Assembly: GCA_028285065.1 (NCBI GenBank)
Contig: JANQQG010000126.1
Coordinates: 1 to 48,655 of the forward strand
Source: Phycisphaerales bacterium
Lineage (GTDB): Bacteria > Planctomycetota > Phycisphaerae > Phycisphaerales > UBA1924
Reading direction: 5' to 3'
DNA: 48,655 nt
A model generated the notes under the pieces. The model worked only from the letters and a program-made list of their open reading frames with translations, was not told where the DNA came from and did no database searches. Below are positions 17,148-24,524 of the stretch, piece by piece (the stretch's first letter is position 1; each line of letters opens with the position of its first letter). The position numbers were made by a program, and so were the translations under genes.

Positions 17148-18626
17148 TCAGTGCGCGTTACGGTGGACGAACCCGCGGAAGAGGGTCAGCCAGAGGATGC
17201 GGAGATCGAAGCCGAGCGACCAATGGCGGACGTAGAAGAGGTCGTACTGGAGGCGCTTCTTGAGGGAGGTCTGCCCTCGGAGGCCGTTGACCTGAGCCCA
17301 GCCGGTGATGCCCGCCTTGACGTGCTGGCGGAGCATGTAGCCTCGCCAGTCCTCGCGGAAGCGTTCGATGAGCTCTGGGCGTTCGGGGCGCGGTCCGACG
17401 AGGGACATGTCGCCTCGCAGGACGTTGAACAGCTGGGGGAGCTCGTCGAGGCTCGTCTTCCGGAGGAGGCGTCCGAGCGGCGTGATGCGCGGGTCGTCTC
17501 GTTCCGTCCAGCCGACCTGCGAGGGGCGCGTCTTGGTCGGGTCGGCGGTCTCGTCCTCGACGTGGTGCATGGTGCGGAACTTGTAGATGTTGAAGACCTG
17601 CCCACCGAGGCTGACGCGCTGCTGGCGGAAGAGCGCGGGGCCGGGGCTCGTCAGGCGGATCAGCAGGAAGGTGATCGCCATGATCGGGCTGAAGATCGCG
17701 ATGGCCACGAGCGCACCGAGGATGTCGAGGATGCGCTTGGAGATCCCCCCCACGCCCTGTGTTGGGTTCTCGCGGTACGAGAGCACGGGCATCCCGTCGA
17801 GTTCGCTGACCGCCATCGACTGCGGCAGGTGGCGGGGCGTGACGTCGGGCACGATGCGCACATCGACGGGGAACTTCTCGAGACGCGTCAGCACGGGCTG
17901 GATCAGGTTGGCGCGCGAGCTGGGTAGCGCGAGGTAGATCGCGTCGGGCTTGTTCGTCTCGAGGATCGATTCGAGGTCGTCGAGCCCGCCGAGGATGGGA
18001 CGGTCAAGGCAGGTCTCGCGCCGCGTCGTGTCCTGGTGGGAGACGAAGTAGCTGACGCGGATGCCGGTCCAGCTGTTGCGCTCGAGGGTGCGGGCGACGA
18101 TCTGGCCGAGACGCCCGACGCCGATGACCCCAACATGGCGGAGGTTCCACCCGCGCCTTCGCATGAGACGCAACCCCACGCGGAAGGCGATGCGCCAGAG
18201 CACCAGGGCCGCGGGCAGGATCACACCGAGTGCGCCGAGCTGGAGTCTGCCCGCGTCGAGCTCGAGTCCGGCGATGGTGGCGGTGCCGTACTGCTGCTGG
18301 AAGACGGAGGAGCCGGTGATGAAGAGGAGGGCGATCAGCGCGAGCATCGCGGCAACGCTTGCCTTGAGGATCTGGATGATCTCGGAATCGAGCGAGCGGT
18401 CGCGCCGAGGTCGGTAGAGGCCGGCCCAGCGGATGGCCAAGAGCACGAGCGGGATGGTGAAGAAGACGAGCGCTTCCTTGGGCGGATGCTCCCAACTCTC
18501 GGGCCACCAGGTGCGCTCGATGAGGGTGCGACGCAGCGCCCAGGCGCCGAAGGATGCGCCCGCGACCACGAGGCCGTCGACCGCGGCCAAGAGCGTCACA
18601 AAGACCTGATGTTGCTGCTTGAGCAA
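17148..18626 (-). CDS. Polyprenyl-phosphate sugar-1-phosphate transferase (WcaJ/PssA type)
   Basis: 492 residues. It starts exopolysaccharide or capsule repeat units by moving a hexose-1-phosphate from a UDP-sugar to undecaprenyl phosphate. There are four or five N-terminal membrane helices (to about residue 140), a CoA-binding/Rossmann-like central domain (HVGVIGVGRLGQIVARTL), then the bacterial sugar transferase domain from about 290 (KRILDILGALVAI, SPGPALFRQQRVSLGG, FNIYKFRTM, SLDELPQLFNVLRGDMSLVG PRPE, VKAGITGWAQVNGLRG). The TTG at 18626 is the only start that keeps the first helix; its Shine-Dalgarno is weak. No other polysaccharide genes are adjacent, so it is isolated from a typical eps cluster. 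Likely inner membrane. Confidence 0.9.
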   Translation of the reverse strand: MLKQQHQVFVTLLAAVDGLVVAGASFGAWALRRTLIERTWWPESWEHPPKEALVFFTIPLVLLAIRWAGLYRPRRDRSLDSEIIQILKASVAAMLALIALLFITGSSVFQQQYGTATIAGLELDAGRLQLGALGVILPAALVLWRIAFRVGLRLMRRRGWNLRHVGVIGVGRLGQIVARTLERNSWTGIRVSYFVSHQDTTRRETCLDRPILGGLDDLESILETNKPDAIYLALPSSRANLIQPVLTRLEKFPVDVRIVPDVTPRHLPQSMAVSELDGMPVLSYRENPTQGVGGISKRILDILGALVAIAIFSPIMAITFLLIRLTSPGPALFRQQRVSLGGQVFNIYKFRTMHHVEDETADPTKTRPSQVGWTERDDPRITPLGRLLRKTSLDELPQLFNVLRGDMSLVGPRPERPELIERFREDWRGYMLRQHVKAGITGWAQVNGLRGQTSLKKRLQYDLFYVRHWSLGFDLRILWLTLFRGFVHRNAH

Positions 18627-18795
18627 GAGCGAGCCCCACAGCGCGGCGTGCGGGTCGGGGCCAGAAGAGGCGGACGGAACCGGACACCCTGATCGGGACC
18701 ACGAACGCCGCGGGCGTCACTTTCGCCGCGCCGGGGTCGGTTGTCAACCGGATGTGGGGTTGCAGGGGACGGTTGGGTCCGGTTCGCGAGTCGAA

Positions 18796-19140
18796 TCAGG
18801 AGCCGAAGAACGCGTCGTACATCTCGTCGAGGTCCGTCGGACCGGCGTCGCCATCGCCGGTCGGGCGGGCGGCGATGTTCGACCACGTGTAATGGGCGAC
18901 CCCGCGCGAGACCTCCAGACGCGGCGCCTCGGCGAGCGATGCGTCGTAGGCGCGACGACGCGAGGCGTCACCGAGCACCTCGTAGGCCTCGGCGACGCGT
19001 GCGAACCGCTCGGCGGCATCGGGCTCGTCGCAGACGTCCGGGTGCAGGCGACGCGCCAAGACCCGATAGGCATCGCGCACCTGCGACTGCGTCGCGGACG
19101 GCTCCACCCCGAGCACTCTGTAATGCGTCGTGCGTGACAT
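18796..19140 (-). CDS. Small J-domain protein
   Basis: 114 residues. An N-terminal J domain (about 5-68; HYRVLGVEPSATQSQVRDAY) carries the essential His33-Pro34-Asp35 motif that stimulates DnaK-family ATPase. The Gly/Phe, zinc-finger and C-terminal substrate domains of DnaJ are absent; a short acidic tail ends DEMYDAFFGS. ATG 19140 is supported by AGGA 9 nt upstream. It lies between the sugar transferase and the FKBP-fusion gene on the same strand, 50 nt after the latter. A specialised cochaperone; client unknown. Confidence 0.82.
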   Translation of the reverse strand: MSRTTHYRVLGVEPSATQSQVRDAYRVLARRLHPDVCDEPDAAERFARVAEAYEVLGDASRRRAYDASLAEAPRLEVSRGVAHYTWSNIAARPTGDGDAGPTDLDEMYDAFFGS

Positions 19141-19190
19141 GGCCACAGGTCCTATCGGCACGCGCCAACACGGCGCTCACCGACAGAACG

Positions 19191-20204
19191 CTACGGCGCG
19201 GGGTTGGGTCGTGCCACCGGATTGGCAAGGTCGAGGCAGGAGACGTCGAAGATCAGCGTCTCACCGCCCGGGATGCGGGCCCGGGGGTTGCCGTTGGGCC
19301 CGTAGCCGAGGTCGCCGGGGATGACGAGCTTGCGTCGCTCGCCCACGGCCATTCCGGGGATTCCCATGTTCCAGCCCTGGATGAGCTGGCCGGGGATACG
19401 GGTGCGGAACGGGTCGCGTCCCTCCTGGCGGGAGGTGTCGAAGCGGAAGCCGCTGCTGGTCCATCCGGTGTAGTCGACAGCGATCTCGCCACCGGGCTCG
19501 TGCGCGGGCGAGTCGGCCGGGGGTGCGACGATCTGCACGAGGACGAGCCCGCCGTCCATGCGTGTGACGGTGGTCTTGGGCTCGAAACGAGTGAAGACGT
19601 AGCCGTCACCGTCGGGGCCCCAGAGCTTGCTGCCGTTGGCGTCCAGGCCGGTGTCCTTCATGACGAGCGTGTCGCCCTGCATGCGCACGGACGAGGTCAT
19701 CGAGACGGCACCGTTGAGCTTGGTCGGGAAGGGGTGCTTCGTCTCGGCAACCCAACCGGAAGCCTGCATCTCGACGACAAGGTCGACGTTGGCATCGAGC
19801 ATGTCCTTCGACAGCGCGGGCATGGCGTCCGGGGCGGCCCAGAGACCGGCGATTGCGCCGGCGAGGTCCACGGTCACGCCGGGCAGGCCCACCATGTTCG
19901 GCAGGTCCCACGCACGGATCACGGTCTGGTCGTTGGACTCGTAGGTCTGAATGATCGCTTGGCGGAACGGGACGGCCGGGTCGTCGGCCCGGGCGAGTTC
20001 CATGTACATGGCGTTGTCGATGCCGTCGACATCGACCTCGACGAAGTGGAGCACCATGGCGGGCGTCGCGGCGGTCGCCTGCGAGCGGTAGTGCCCGGCG
20101 AGGCCGAGCGGCGCGACGCTGGTCGCGGTGTCAGGCGTGGGCGCCACGGCGCCGAGCGTGACGAAGCCGATGACGGAGAGGACGAGCGCTGCGATCGTGC
20201 GCAT
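19191..20204 (-). CDS. Exported CpcT/CpeT-like domain fused to FKBP-type peptidyl-prolyl isomerase
   Basis: 337 residues. Signal peptide about 1-20. Residues about 35-210 resemble the CpcT/CpeT family (PF06206 type): GHYRSQATAA, then PFRQAIIQTYE, and SSVRMQGDTLVMKDTGLDANG with KLWGPDGDGYVF. In cyanobacteria these are phycobiliprotein lyases; homologues elsewhere have no known substrate. Residues about 238-328 form a complete FKBP domain (VDYTGW, FDTS, LIQGWNMGI, LGYG) that would catalyse proline isomerisation. AAAGG 8 nt before the ATG supports the start. It lies between mdh and the J-domain gene, so two folding-related genes are adjacent. The FKBP call is strong; the CpcT-like call is by motif recognition and moderate. 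Confidence 0.8.
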   Translation of the reverse strand: MRTIAALVLSVIGFVTLGAVAPTPDTATSVAPLGLAGHYRSQATAATPAMVLHFVEVDVDGIDNAMYMELARADDPAVPFRQAIIQTYESNDQTVIRAWDLPNMVGLPGVTVDLAGAIAGLWAAPDAMPALSKDMLDANVDLVVEMQASGWVAETKHPFPTKLNGAVSMTSSVRMQGDTLVMKDTGLDANGSKLWGPDGDGYVFTRFEPKTTVTRMDGGLVLVQIVAPPADSPAHEPGGEIAVDYTGWTSSGFRFDTSRQEGRDPFRTRIPGQLIQGWNMGIPGMAVGERRKLVIPGDLGYGPNGNPRARIPGGETLIFDVSCLDLANPVARPNPAP

Positions 20205-20280
20205 GGCGTATGCCTTTCGTGGTCGGGGCGGGTGCCCGGATGTGTCGTGCAGGCGGGGTCGTGCGGGCTGAGGGCGGTCG

Positions 20281-21234
20281 TTACGCGAGGTCGGGGAACA
20301 TCTCGCGGACGGTGCCGACGAGGTCCTTGACGTGGCTGGCGGACTCCTCGAAGAGCGCCTTCTCGTCGTCGGTCAGGTCGAACTCGACGACCTTCTCGAC
20401 ACCCTTGGCGCCGAGCAGCGCGGGGACGCCGACGAAGTAGCCATCGACGCCGAACTCGCCGCTGAGGTAGGCGGCCGACGGGATGATGCGCTTCTTGTCC
20501 TTGACGATGGCCTCGACCATCTGGATGGTGCCGCTGGCGGGGGCGTAGTAGGCGCTTGTGCCCATGAGCTTGACGATCTCGCCGCCACCGACCTTCGCGC
20601 GATCGACGCAGGCGGTGATCTTCTCTTCGCTAAGCAGCGAGGTAACGGGGATGCCATGGACGCTGGTGCAGCGCGGGAGCGGGACCATGTCGTCGCCGTG
20701 CCCACCGAGGAGCAGTGCGCTGATGTCCTCGACGGAGCAGCCGATCTCCATGGCGAGGAAGGCGCGGAAACGGGCCACGTCGAGCGAGCCTGCCTGGCCC
20801 ATGACGCGGTGCGGCTCGAAGCCGGTCGCCTTCCAAGCGGTGTAGACCATCGCGTCGAGCGGGTTGGAGACGACGATCACGATCGACTCGGGCGCGAACT
20901 CGCGCACCTGCTCGGAGACGCTCTTGACGATCTTGACGTTGGTCTGGATCAGGTCGTCGCGGCTCATGCCGGGCTTGCGGGGCAGGCCGGCGGTGATGAC
21001 GACGACGTCGGAACCGGCGATGTCGCGGTAGTCGCTGGTGCCCTTGATGTTCGAGTCGAACCGCTCGATGGGCCCGCAGCAGGCGAGGTCGAGCATCTTG
21101 CCCTTGGCGACGCCCTCCTTGTCGGGGATGTCGAGGACGACGATGTCGCCGAGCTCCTTGGCCGCGGCCCAGTGCGCACAGGTCGCGCCGACGTTGCCGG
21201 CCCCGATGATGGAGATCTTCGCCCGCTTGACCAT
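20281..21234 (-). CDS. mdh: Malate dehydrogenase (LDH-like type)
   Basis: 317 residues. Reversibly oxidises malate to oxaloacetate with NAD+ in the TCA cycle. The Rossmann motif IIGAGNVGAT opens the protein, Asp35 (VLDI) marks NAD preference, AGLPRKPGMSRDDL carries the substrate-binding arginines (the Arg-Lys pair is typical of malate rather than lactate specificity), and SNPLDAM and LLGGHGDDMVPL (catalytic His) follow. ATG 21234 has AAGAGGG 8 nt upstream and removes a spurious N-terminal extension. 76 nt before the FKBP-fusion gene on the same strand. Confidence 0.95.
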   Translation of the reverse strand: MVKRAKISIIGAGNVGATCAHWAAAKELGDIVVLDIPDKEGVAKGKMLDLACCGPIERFDSNIKGTSDYRDIAGSDVVVITAGLPRKPGMSRDDLIQTNVKIVKSVSEQVREFAPESIVIVVSNPLDAMVYTAWKATGFEPHRVMGQAGSLDVARFRAFLAMEIGCSVEDISALLLGGHGDDMVPLPRCTSVHGIPVTSLLSEEKITACVDRAKVGGGEIVKLMGTSAYYAPASGTIQMVEAIVKDKKRIIPSAAYLSGEFGVDGYFVGVPALLGAKGVEKVVEFDLTDDEKALFEESASHVKDLVGTVREMFPDLA

Positions 21235-21349
21235 GTCCGAAACCCTCTTCTTTCGTTGCGTCCGCCCCGCTCCCCGGCGTCGAGCGGAACCATACGCACG
21301 CGTGTCGAAAAGGCCAGTCGGCAACCCCCTGTCGTGGGCCCGAGCGGCG

Positions 21350-22171
21350 TCACTCGCCCGGCTCGTCGGGTCCGAACACCACGGGGAGGGGGTCCTGGCG
21401 GTCGGGGGCCTTGGGGGGCAGGGAGACCGGCATCGCCTCGCCTCGCTCGATGACCATCACGAGGAGGGGCTGACCTGGGGGGAGCGTCTCATCCATGGGA
21501 AGGACGAGGTCGCGGGTCGGGCCGCCCTGAGCAAAGTCGAACTGGCGGTAGGCCTGTCGCGGCCCCTCGACGCCGGCGGGGTCGGCAACGCCCTCACCGA
21601 GCCAGAGGTCGATCATGGCGAGAACGTCGTCGCTCGGTGGGCCGCCGTGCGTGTCGCGTGCGAAGCAGGCGGGGCAGCCCTCGAACAGCGCGACCCCGGG
21701 CGCCGCGACCATGAGGTCGCCGGTGAAGCCGGAAGCGAGCAGGACGCCGGCGAGGTCGGCGGGGTGGCGCGCGACGAAGCGGTCGTTGGGGTATGCCTCG
21801 CCGATGGGCTCGACGCACCACTCGGCGCCGGCGCCCTTGGCGGCGTTGAGCGCGCGCCGAGCGTCCTCGATCAGGCGCACGAGTTCCATCGACATCGGCT
21901 CGTTCGCCCAGACCTCGTGCAGCGCACCGGCGTGCTCGCGGATCGACATATCCGCGCGATCGAGCGCGAGCGGACGCTCATCAGGCTCCGCCAGCCGATC
22001 AAGGTCACCGAGCGCCATGGTCACGGCCTGGAGCGCGATAATCGGCGCGACCGACTCACGCCAGCGCTCGCCCTGATCGTCCTTCGGAAGCGCGACCGAG
22101 GCCTTGGCGAAGTCGGTCCAGTACGCGAGCAGGCCGGGCCAGGTCAGATCGGTCGGAGCGGATTCGGTCAT
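21350..22171 (-). CDS. Conserved-looking protein of unknown function, 273 aa
   Basis: Not recognised. A soluble, acidic protein without signal peptide or membrane helix; predicted helical in the first 130 residues (IIALQAVTMALGDLDRL; MELVRLIEDARRALNAAK), then a mixed part with a CPAC pair (FEGCPACFARD) and a Pro-rich tail. The CPAC motif could bind metal or be redox-active, but only one such pair exists. The ATG has no Shine-Dalgarno; TACGAT sits 6 nt upstream, as at other putative leaderless genes here. It lies between mdh and the RibD-like gene, same strand. Confidence 0.65.
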   Translation of the reverse strand: MTESAPTDLTWPGLLAYWTDFAKASVALPKDDQGERWRESVAPIIALQAVTMALGDLDRLAEPDERPLALDRADMSIREHAGALHEVWANEPMSMELVRLIEDARRALNAAKGAGAEWCVEPIGEAYPNDRFVARHPADLAGVLLASGFTGDLMVAAPGVALFEGCPACFARDTHGGPPSDDVLAMIDLWLGEGVADPAGVEGPRQAYRQFDFAQGGPTRDLVLPMDETLPPGQPLLVMVIERGEAMPVSLPPKAPDRQDPLPVVFGPDEPGE

Positions 22172-22177
22172 GAACTG

Positions 22178-22183
22178 ATCGTA
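22178..22183 (-). promoter_or_regulatory. -10 box suggesting a leaderless mRNA
   Basis: TACGAT on the minus strand, 6 nt before the ATG at 22171; no Shine-Dalgarno. Confidence 0.4.
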
Positions 22184-22220
22184 CTGGGACTGTGACCACG
22201 ACGGCGCTCACAAGAGGCAG

Positions 22221-22772
22221 TCAAACCGCGGCCCTCGAGCGGACCACGTCGTAGGTGCTCTGGACGAGGCCGGAGGGGTAAGAGCGGGTGGAGCGGTGGC
22301 GGAGCGGAATGTCGCCCCCGACAGGGCCGAAGAGTGGGATGCCCTCGCCGATCAGGACGGGCAAACGCGTCAACGTGATGTCGGCGATCAGGCCCTCGCT
22401 CAGAAAGGCGCGGATCAGACGCCCGCCATCGATGTACGCGCGGCTCCAGCCTTGCGAGGCGAGGGCTTCCATGATCAGTCGCGGTGCGGCGTCGGTCACG
22501 CTCACCTTGTCGGCGAGTCGGTCGGGGATGTCACCCTCGTGCATTGAACGGCTGGCGACGACGAGTGGTTTGGGAGGCTCCCAGCCCTCGAAGGTCAGGA
22601 CCTTCTGGAAGGTCGCGCGTCCCATGACGAAGCCATCCATGGAGCTCATGAAGTCGGTGTAGCCATGGTCTTCGTTGGGATCGGAGTGGTCATCGAGCCA
22701 TCCGATATCGCCGTCGGCGCGCGCGATGAACCCGTCGACGCTCATCCCGATGAAGACGTGGCCGGTGGTCAT
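22221..22772 (-). CDS. Dihydrofolate reductase-fold protein (RibD C-terminal family)
   Basis: 183 residues of the RibD_C/DHFR-like fold: VFIGMSVDGFIARADGDIGWL at the N-terminus, GRATFQKVLTF, a Rossmann-type KPLVVASRS segment, WSRAYIDGGRLI and LTRLPVLIGEGIPLFGP. These NADPH-dependent reductases include riboflavin biosynthesis enzymes, but stand-alone members like this one (similar to YyaP/YwjB) have undefined substrates. ATG 22772 is chosen as the family start; it has no Shine-Dalgarno, with TACGAT 6 nt upstream. Divergent from the flavin reductase gene, 47 nt apart. Confidence 0.83.
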   Translation of the reverse strand: MTTGHVFIGMSVDGFIARADGDIGWLDDHSDPNEDHGYTDFMSSMDGFVMGRATFQKVLTFEGWEPPKPLVVASRSMHEGDIPDRLADKVSVTDAAPRLIMEALASQGWSRAYIDGGRLIRAFLSEGLIADITLTRLPVLIGEGIPLFGPVGGDIPLRHRSTRSYPSGLVQSTYDVVRSRAAV

Positions 22773-22778
22773 AGGGAG

Positions 22779-22814
22779 ATCGTAACGCGAGGACGGTCGC
22801 ACCACTGCTACCGT
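22779..22814. promoter_or_regulatory. Divergent pair of -10 boxes between ribD-like and flavin reductase genes
   Basis: On the minus strand TACGAT (22784-22779) is 6 nt from the ATG at 22772. On the plus strand TACCGT (22809-22814) is 5 nt from the ATG at 22820. Neither gene has a Shine-Dalgarno in the 47-nt gap, so both mRNAs would be leaderless. Confidence 0.4.
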
Positions 22815-22819
22815 TGCTC

Positions 22820-23449
22820 ATGGACCTTGACCCTGCGCGGCTGTCGATGTCGGAGCGGTACAAGCTGTTGATCGGCGGGATCGTGCCGAGGCCGATCGCG
22901 TTCGTTTCTTCGGTGTCGCCCGATGGCAAGACGAACCTTGCGCCGTTCTCGTTCTTCAACGGCGTCTCGTCGAACCCGATGACGCTGATGTTCTGTCCGG
23001 CCAACAACGCGGACGGGAGCGAGAAGGACACGCTCCGGAACGTGCGGACTCCGGAGGAGGGCGGGACGGGTCAGTTCGTCGTCAACGCGGCCGTGGAGTC
23101 GTACGAACGGAAGGTCGCGCTCGCGGCCGAGCCATTGGCGCACGGGGACTCGGAGTTCGCGCTGACGGGACTCACGGAGGCGCCCAGCGCGAAGGTGCGG
23201 GCGCCTCGGGTTGCGGAGAGCCCGCTGTGCTACGAGTGCGAGACGGAGCGGGTGATCTCGCTGGCGCCCGGTGAACCCGGCGGGGGCAACCTCGTGCTCG
23301 GGCGCGTCGTGCATGTGTGCGCCGCGGACGGGCTGGTCAACGAGCGGATGCACGTCGACGCGGACACGCTCGGCGCGATCGGACGATTGGGCGGCACGGC
23401 GTATTGCCGCACTTCGGAGCGATTCGACATGCGGATGGGTCGCGGGTAG
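22820..23449 (+). CDS. Flavin reductase-like (FMN-binding split-barrel) protein
   Basis: 209 residues. LIGGIVPRPIAFVSSVSPDG and NLAPFSFFNGVSSNPMTLMF are signatures of the FMN-binding flavin reductase-like family (DIM6/NTAB, PF01613), followed by the FVVNAA segment and the C-terminal GRVVHVCAAD strand. Members bind FMN and either reduce flavins or serve as flavoproteins of unknown substrate. ATG 22820 begins MDLDPARLS; a TTG two codons earlier is possible. The gene is convergent with the PEP-CTERM-like gene (5 nt between stops). Confidence 0.86.
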   Translation: MDLDPARLSMSERYKLLIGGIVPRPIAFVSSVSPDGKTNLAPFSFFNGVSSNPMTLMFCPANNADGSEKDTLRNVRTPEEGGTGQFVVNAAVESYERKVALAAEPLAHGDSEFALTGLTEAPSAKVRAPRVAESPLCYECETERVISLAPGEPGGGNLVLGRVVHVCAADGLVNERMHVDADTLGAIGRLGGTAYCRTSERFDMRMGRG

Positions 23450-23454
23450 ACGGC

Positions 23455-24015
23455 TCAGCGCCGGCGTCGGCCGACGAGCACACCGACGGATCCGACCAGC
23501 AGGACGACGCTGCCCGGCGCGGGCGCGATCTCGAACTCGACGTCGTCCATCGAGTAGCCGGGGCCGCTGATGGTGATCTCGACGTACGCGAAGGTCGCGG
23601 CAGCAGTGTCGGCCGGGCCGATCTCGAGGTAGCCGTGTGTGAGGCCGGAGGACGGTGTGTTGAATGAAACGAGGCCGATCTCCGAGTCGAGGGCGTCGAA
23701 AGCTCGGATGGTCAGAACATCGCCGGGGCCATCGCCTCTGAACCAGGCGCCGAAGGAGATGAACTCGTCACCGACGCTGTCGATGCGCGTCGGATCGGTC
23801 CCGAACGGTGGGCCGAAGGCCTCGTTGACGCCGGAGCGCGCTTGCGGCCCGGGTCCGATCATCTCCATCGTGCCGTTGAAATCGATCCCGAGCGCAAGCC
23901 ACTGGTTGTCAAGCACCTCTCCGGTCGTGAGGCTCTCGAAATCGATGATCGCAGCACCGGTGGGCGCCGCGATGAGCGCACCGGTCACCAAACCAAGCCA
24001 AATGTTCCTACGCAC
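23455..24015 (-). CDS. PEP-CTERM-like exported protein
   Basis: 186 residues. Signal peptide about 1-22 (WLGLVTGALIAAPTGA). A beta-rich middle domain starts AIIDFESLTTGEVLDNQW and resembles the secreted concanavalin-like or choice-of-anchor domains common in this protein class. The C-terminus is a tripartite sorting tail: PAPGS, a hydrophobic segment VVLLVGSVGVLVG and RRRR. This is the PEP-CTERM pattern with the short PAPG variant often seen in Phycisphaerae. The start is GTG at 24015, preceded by an AG repeat that may act as Shine-Dalgarno. No exosortase gene lies in the window. Confidence 0.75.
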   Translation of the reverse strand: MRRNIWLGLVTGALIAAPTGAAIIDFESLTTGEVLDNQWLALGIDFNGTMEMIGPGPQARSGVNEAFGPPFGTDPTRIDSVGDEFISFGAWFRGDGPGDVLTIRAFDALDSEIGLVSFNTPSSGLTHGYLEIGPADTAAATFAYVEITISGPGYSMDDVEFEIAPAPGSVVLLVGSVGVLVGRRRR

Positions 24016-24034
24016 TGCTGGTCTCTCTCTCTCT

Positions 24035-24055
24035 CCCGCTGGGCTCCCCAGCGGG
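24035..24055 (-). promoter_or_regulatory. Leader hairpin of the PEP-CTERM-like gene
   Basis: CCCGCTGGG and CCCAGCGGG form a perfect 9-bp stem with a 3-nt loop. On the minus strand it is followed by (AG)n and the GTG start about 20 nt later, so it may protect or expose the purine-rich ribosome site. Confidence 0.35.
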
Positions 24056-24136
24056 TCTCTCTTCGGCCCATGTTAATGACGGAGGCCGCTATCTCCTAAA
24101 GGAAATCGCGGACTGCACCACAGAGCAAAACAGAGC

Positions 24137-24171
24137 AAACCCCCGACCGGCGAGACACCGGGCGAGGGTTT
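24137..24171. terminator. Bidirectional terminator-like hairpin
   Basis: AAACCC (24137-24142) pairs with GGGTTT (24166-24171); inward pairing continues for eight more positions with one mismatch. The plus side runs into TGTGTGTGTT and the minus side into GCTCTGTTTTGC. It separates the PEP-CTERM-like gene from the structured region downstream of nrdJ. Confidence 0.5.
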
Positions 24172-24265
24172 GTGTGTGTTGAGTGTTCTGTAGTCCCGCC
24201 CGCCGCGCAATAAGCGGGCGGGGGTGGTGAAGCGCCGTCTTGCGATGTCTGGCGTGCGCGGTTGG

Positions 24266-24415
24266 CCCGATCCGGTGGGAGCCCACCCGAAACGCCCGTG
24301 GCCCTGACTGACGGCCTTGGTCCCGGGCGGGCGCCCTGGTTTCGACGGCGACCGTTCCTTCGCTCGCGGCCGAGGCGGGGGTCCATCCACGCGCCGGTGG
24401 TTGGACCGGATCGGG
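24266..24415. ncRNA. Candidate structured RNA downstream of nrdJ
   Basis: In a gene-free stretch, CCCGATCCGG (24266-24275) is exactly complementary to CCGGATCGGG (24406-24415), a closing helix of 10 bp. Inside are CGCCCG/CGGGCG (24293-24298/24324-24329) around GGCC/GGCC, the small stem ACGG/CCGT (24345-24355), and a hairpin GGTCCA-T-CCAC / GTGG-T-TGGACC (24380-24407) that shares two bases with the closing helix. An additional 9-bp hairpin (24195-24203/24214-24222) lies just outside. Strand cannot be decided from the pairing. I match it to no known RNA. It could be the nrdJ 3' UTR or an independent RNA. Confidence 0.35.
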
Positions 24416-24469
24416 TTTGTCGTGCGTGCCTGTTCGCTGTGGCGGGGCTCTCCTCTTGGTAGATCATGA

Positions 24470-24507
24470 CGCCCCGCGCCGATCGTCTGGGGGACCGACG
24501 CGGGGCG
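24470..24507 (-). terminator. Hairpin just past the nrdJ stop
   Basis: CGCCCCGCG (24470-24478) with CGCGGGGCG (24499-24507), a perfect 9-bp stem 17 nt past the nrdJ stop. There is no T-tract on the minus strand; the plus side is TG-rich. The same GCCCCGC arm can instead pair with GCGGGGC at 24442-24448. Confidence 0.4.
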
Positions 24508-24524
24508 ATGTGTTTGTGTGTGTG

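Noticed and set aside
19191-20204. Phycobilisome-related function
   Set aside because: The CpcT/CpeT-like domain is fused to FKBP and exported; no phycobiliprotein or bilin gene is present.
24338-24380. tmRNA 5' end (GGTTTCGACGG, then GCCGAGGCGGGG)
   Set aside because: The resemblance is limited to these strings. No T-arm, acceptor stem partner or tag reading frame follows, and the expected length would run into nrdJ coding sequence.
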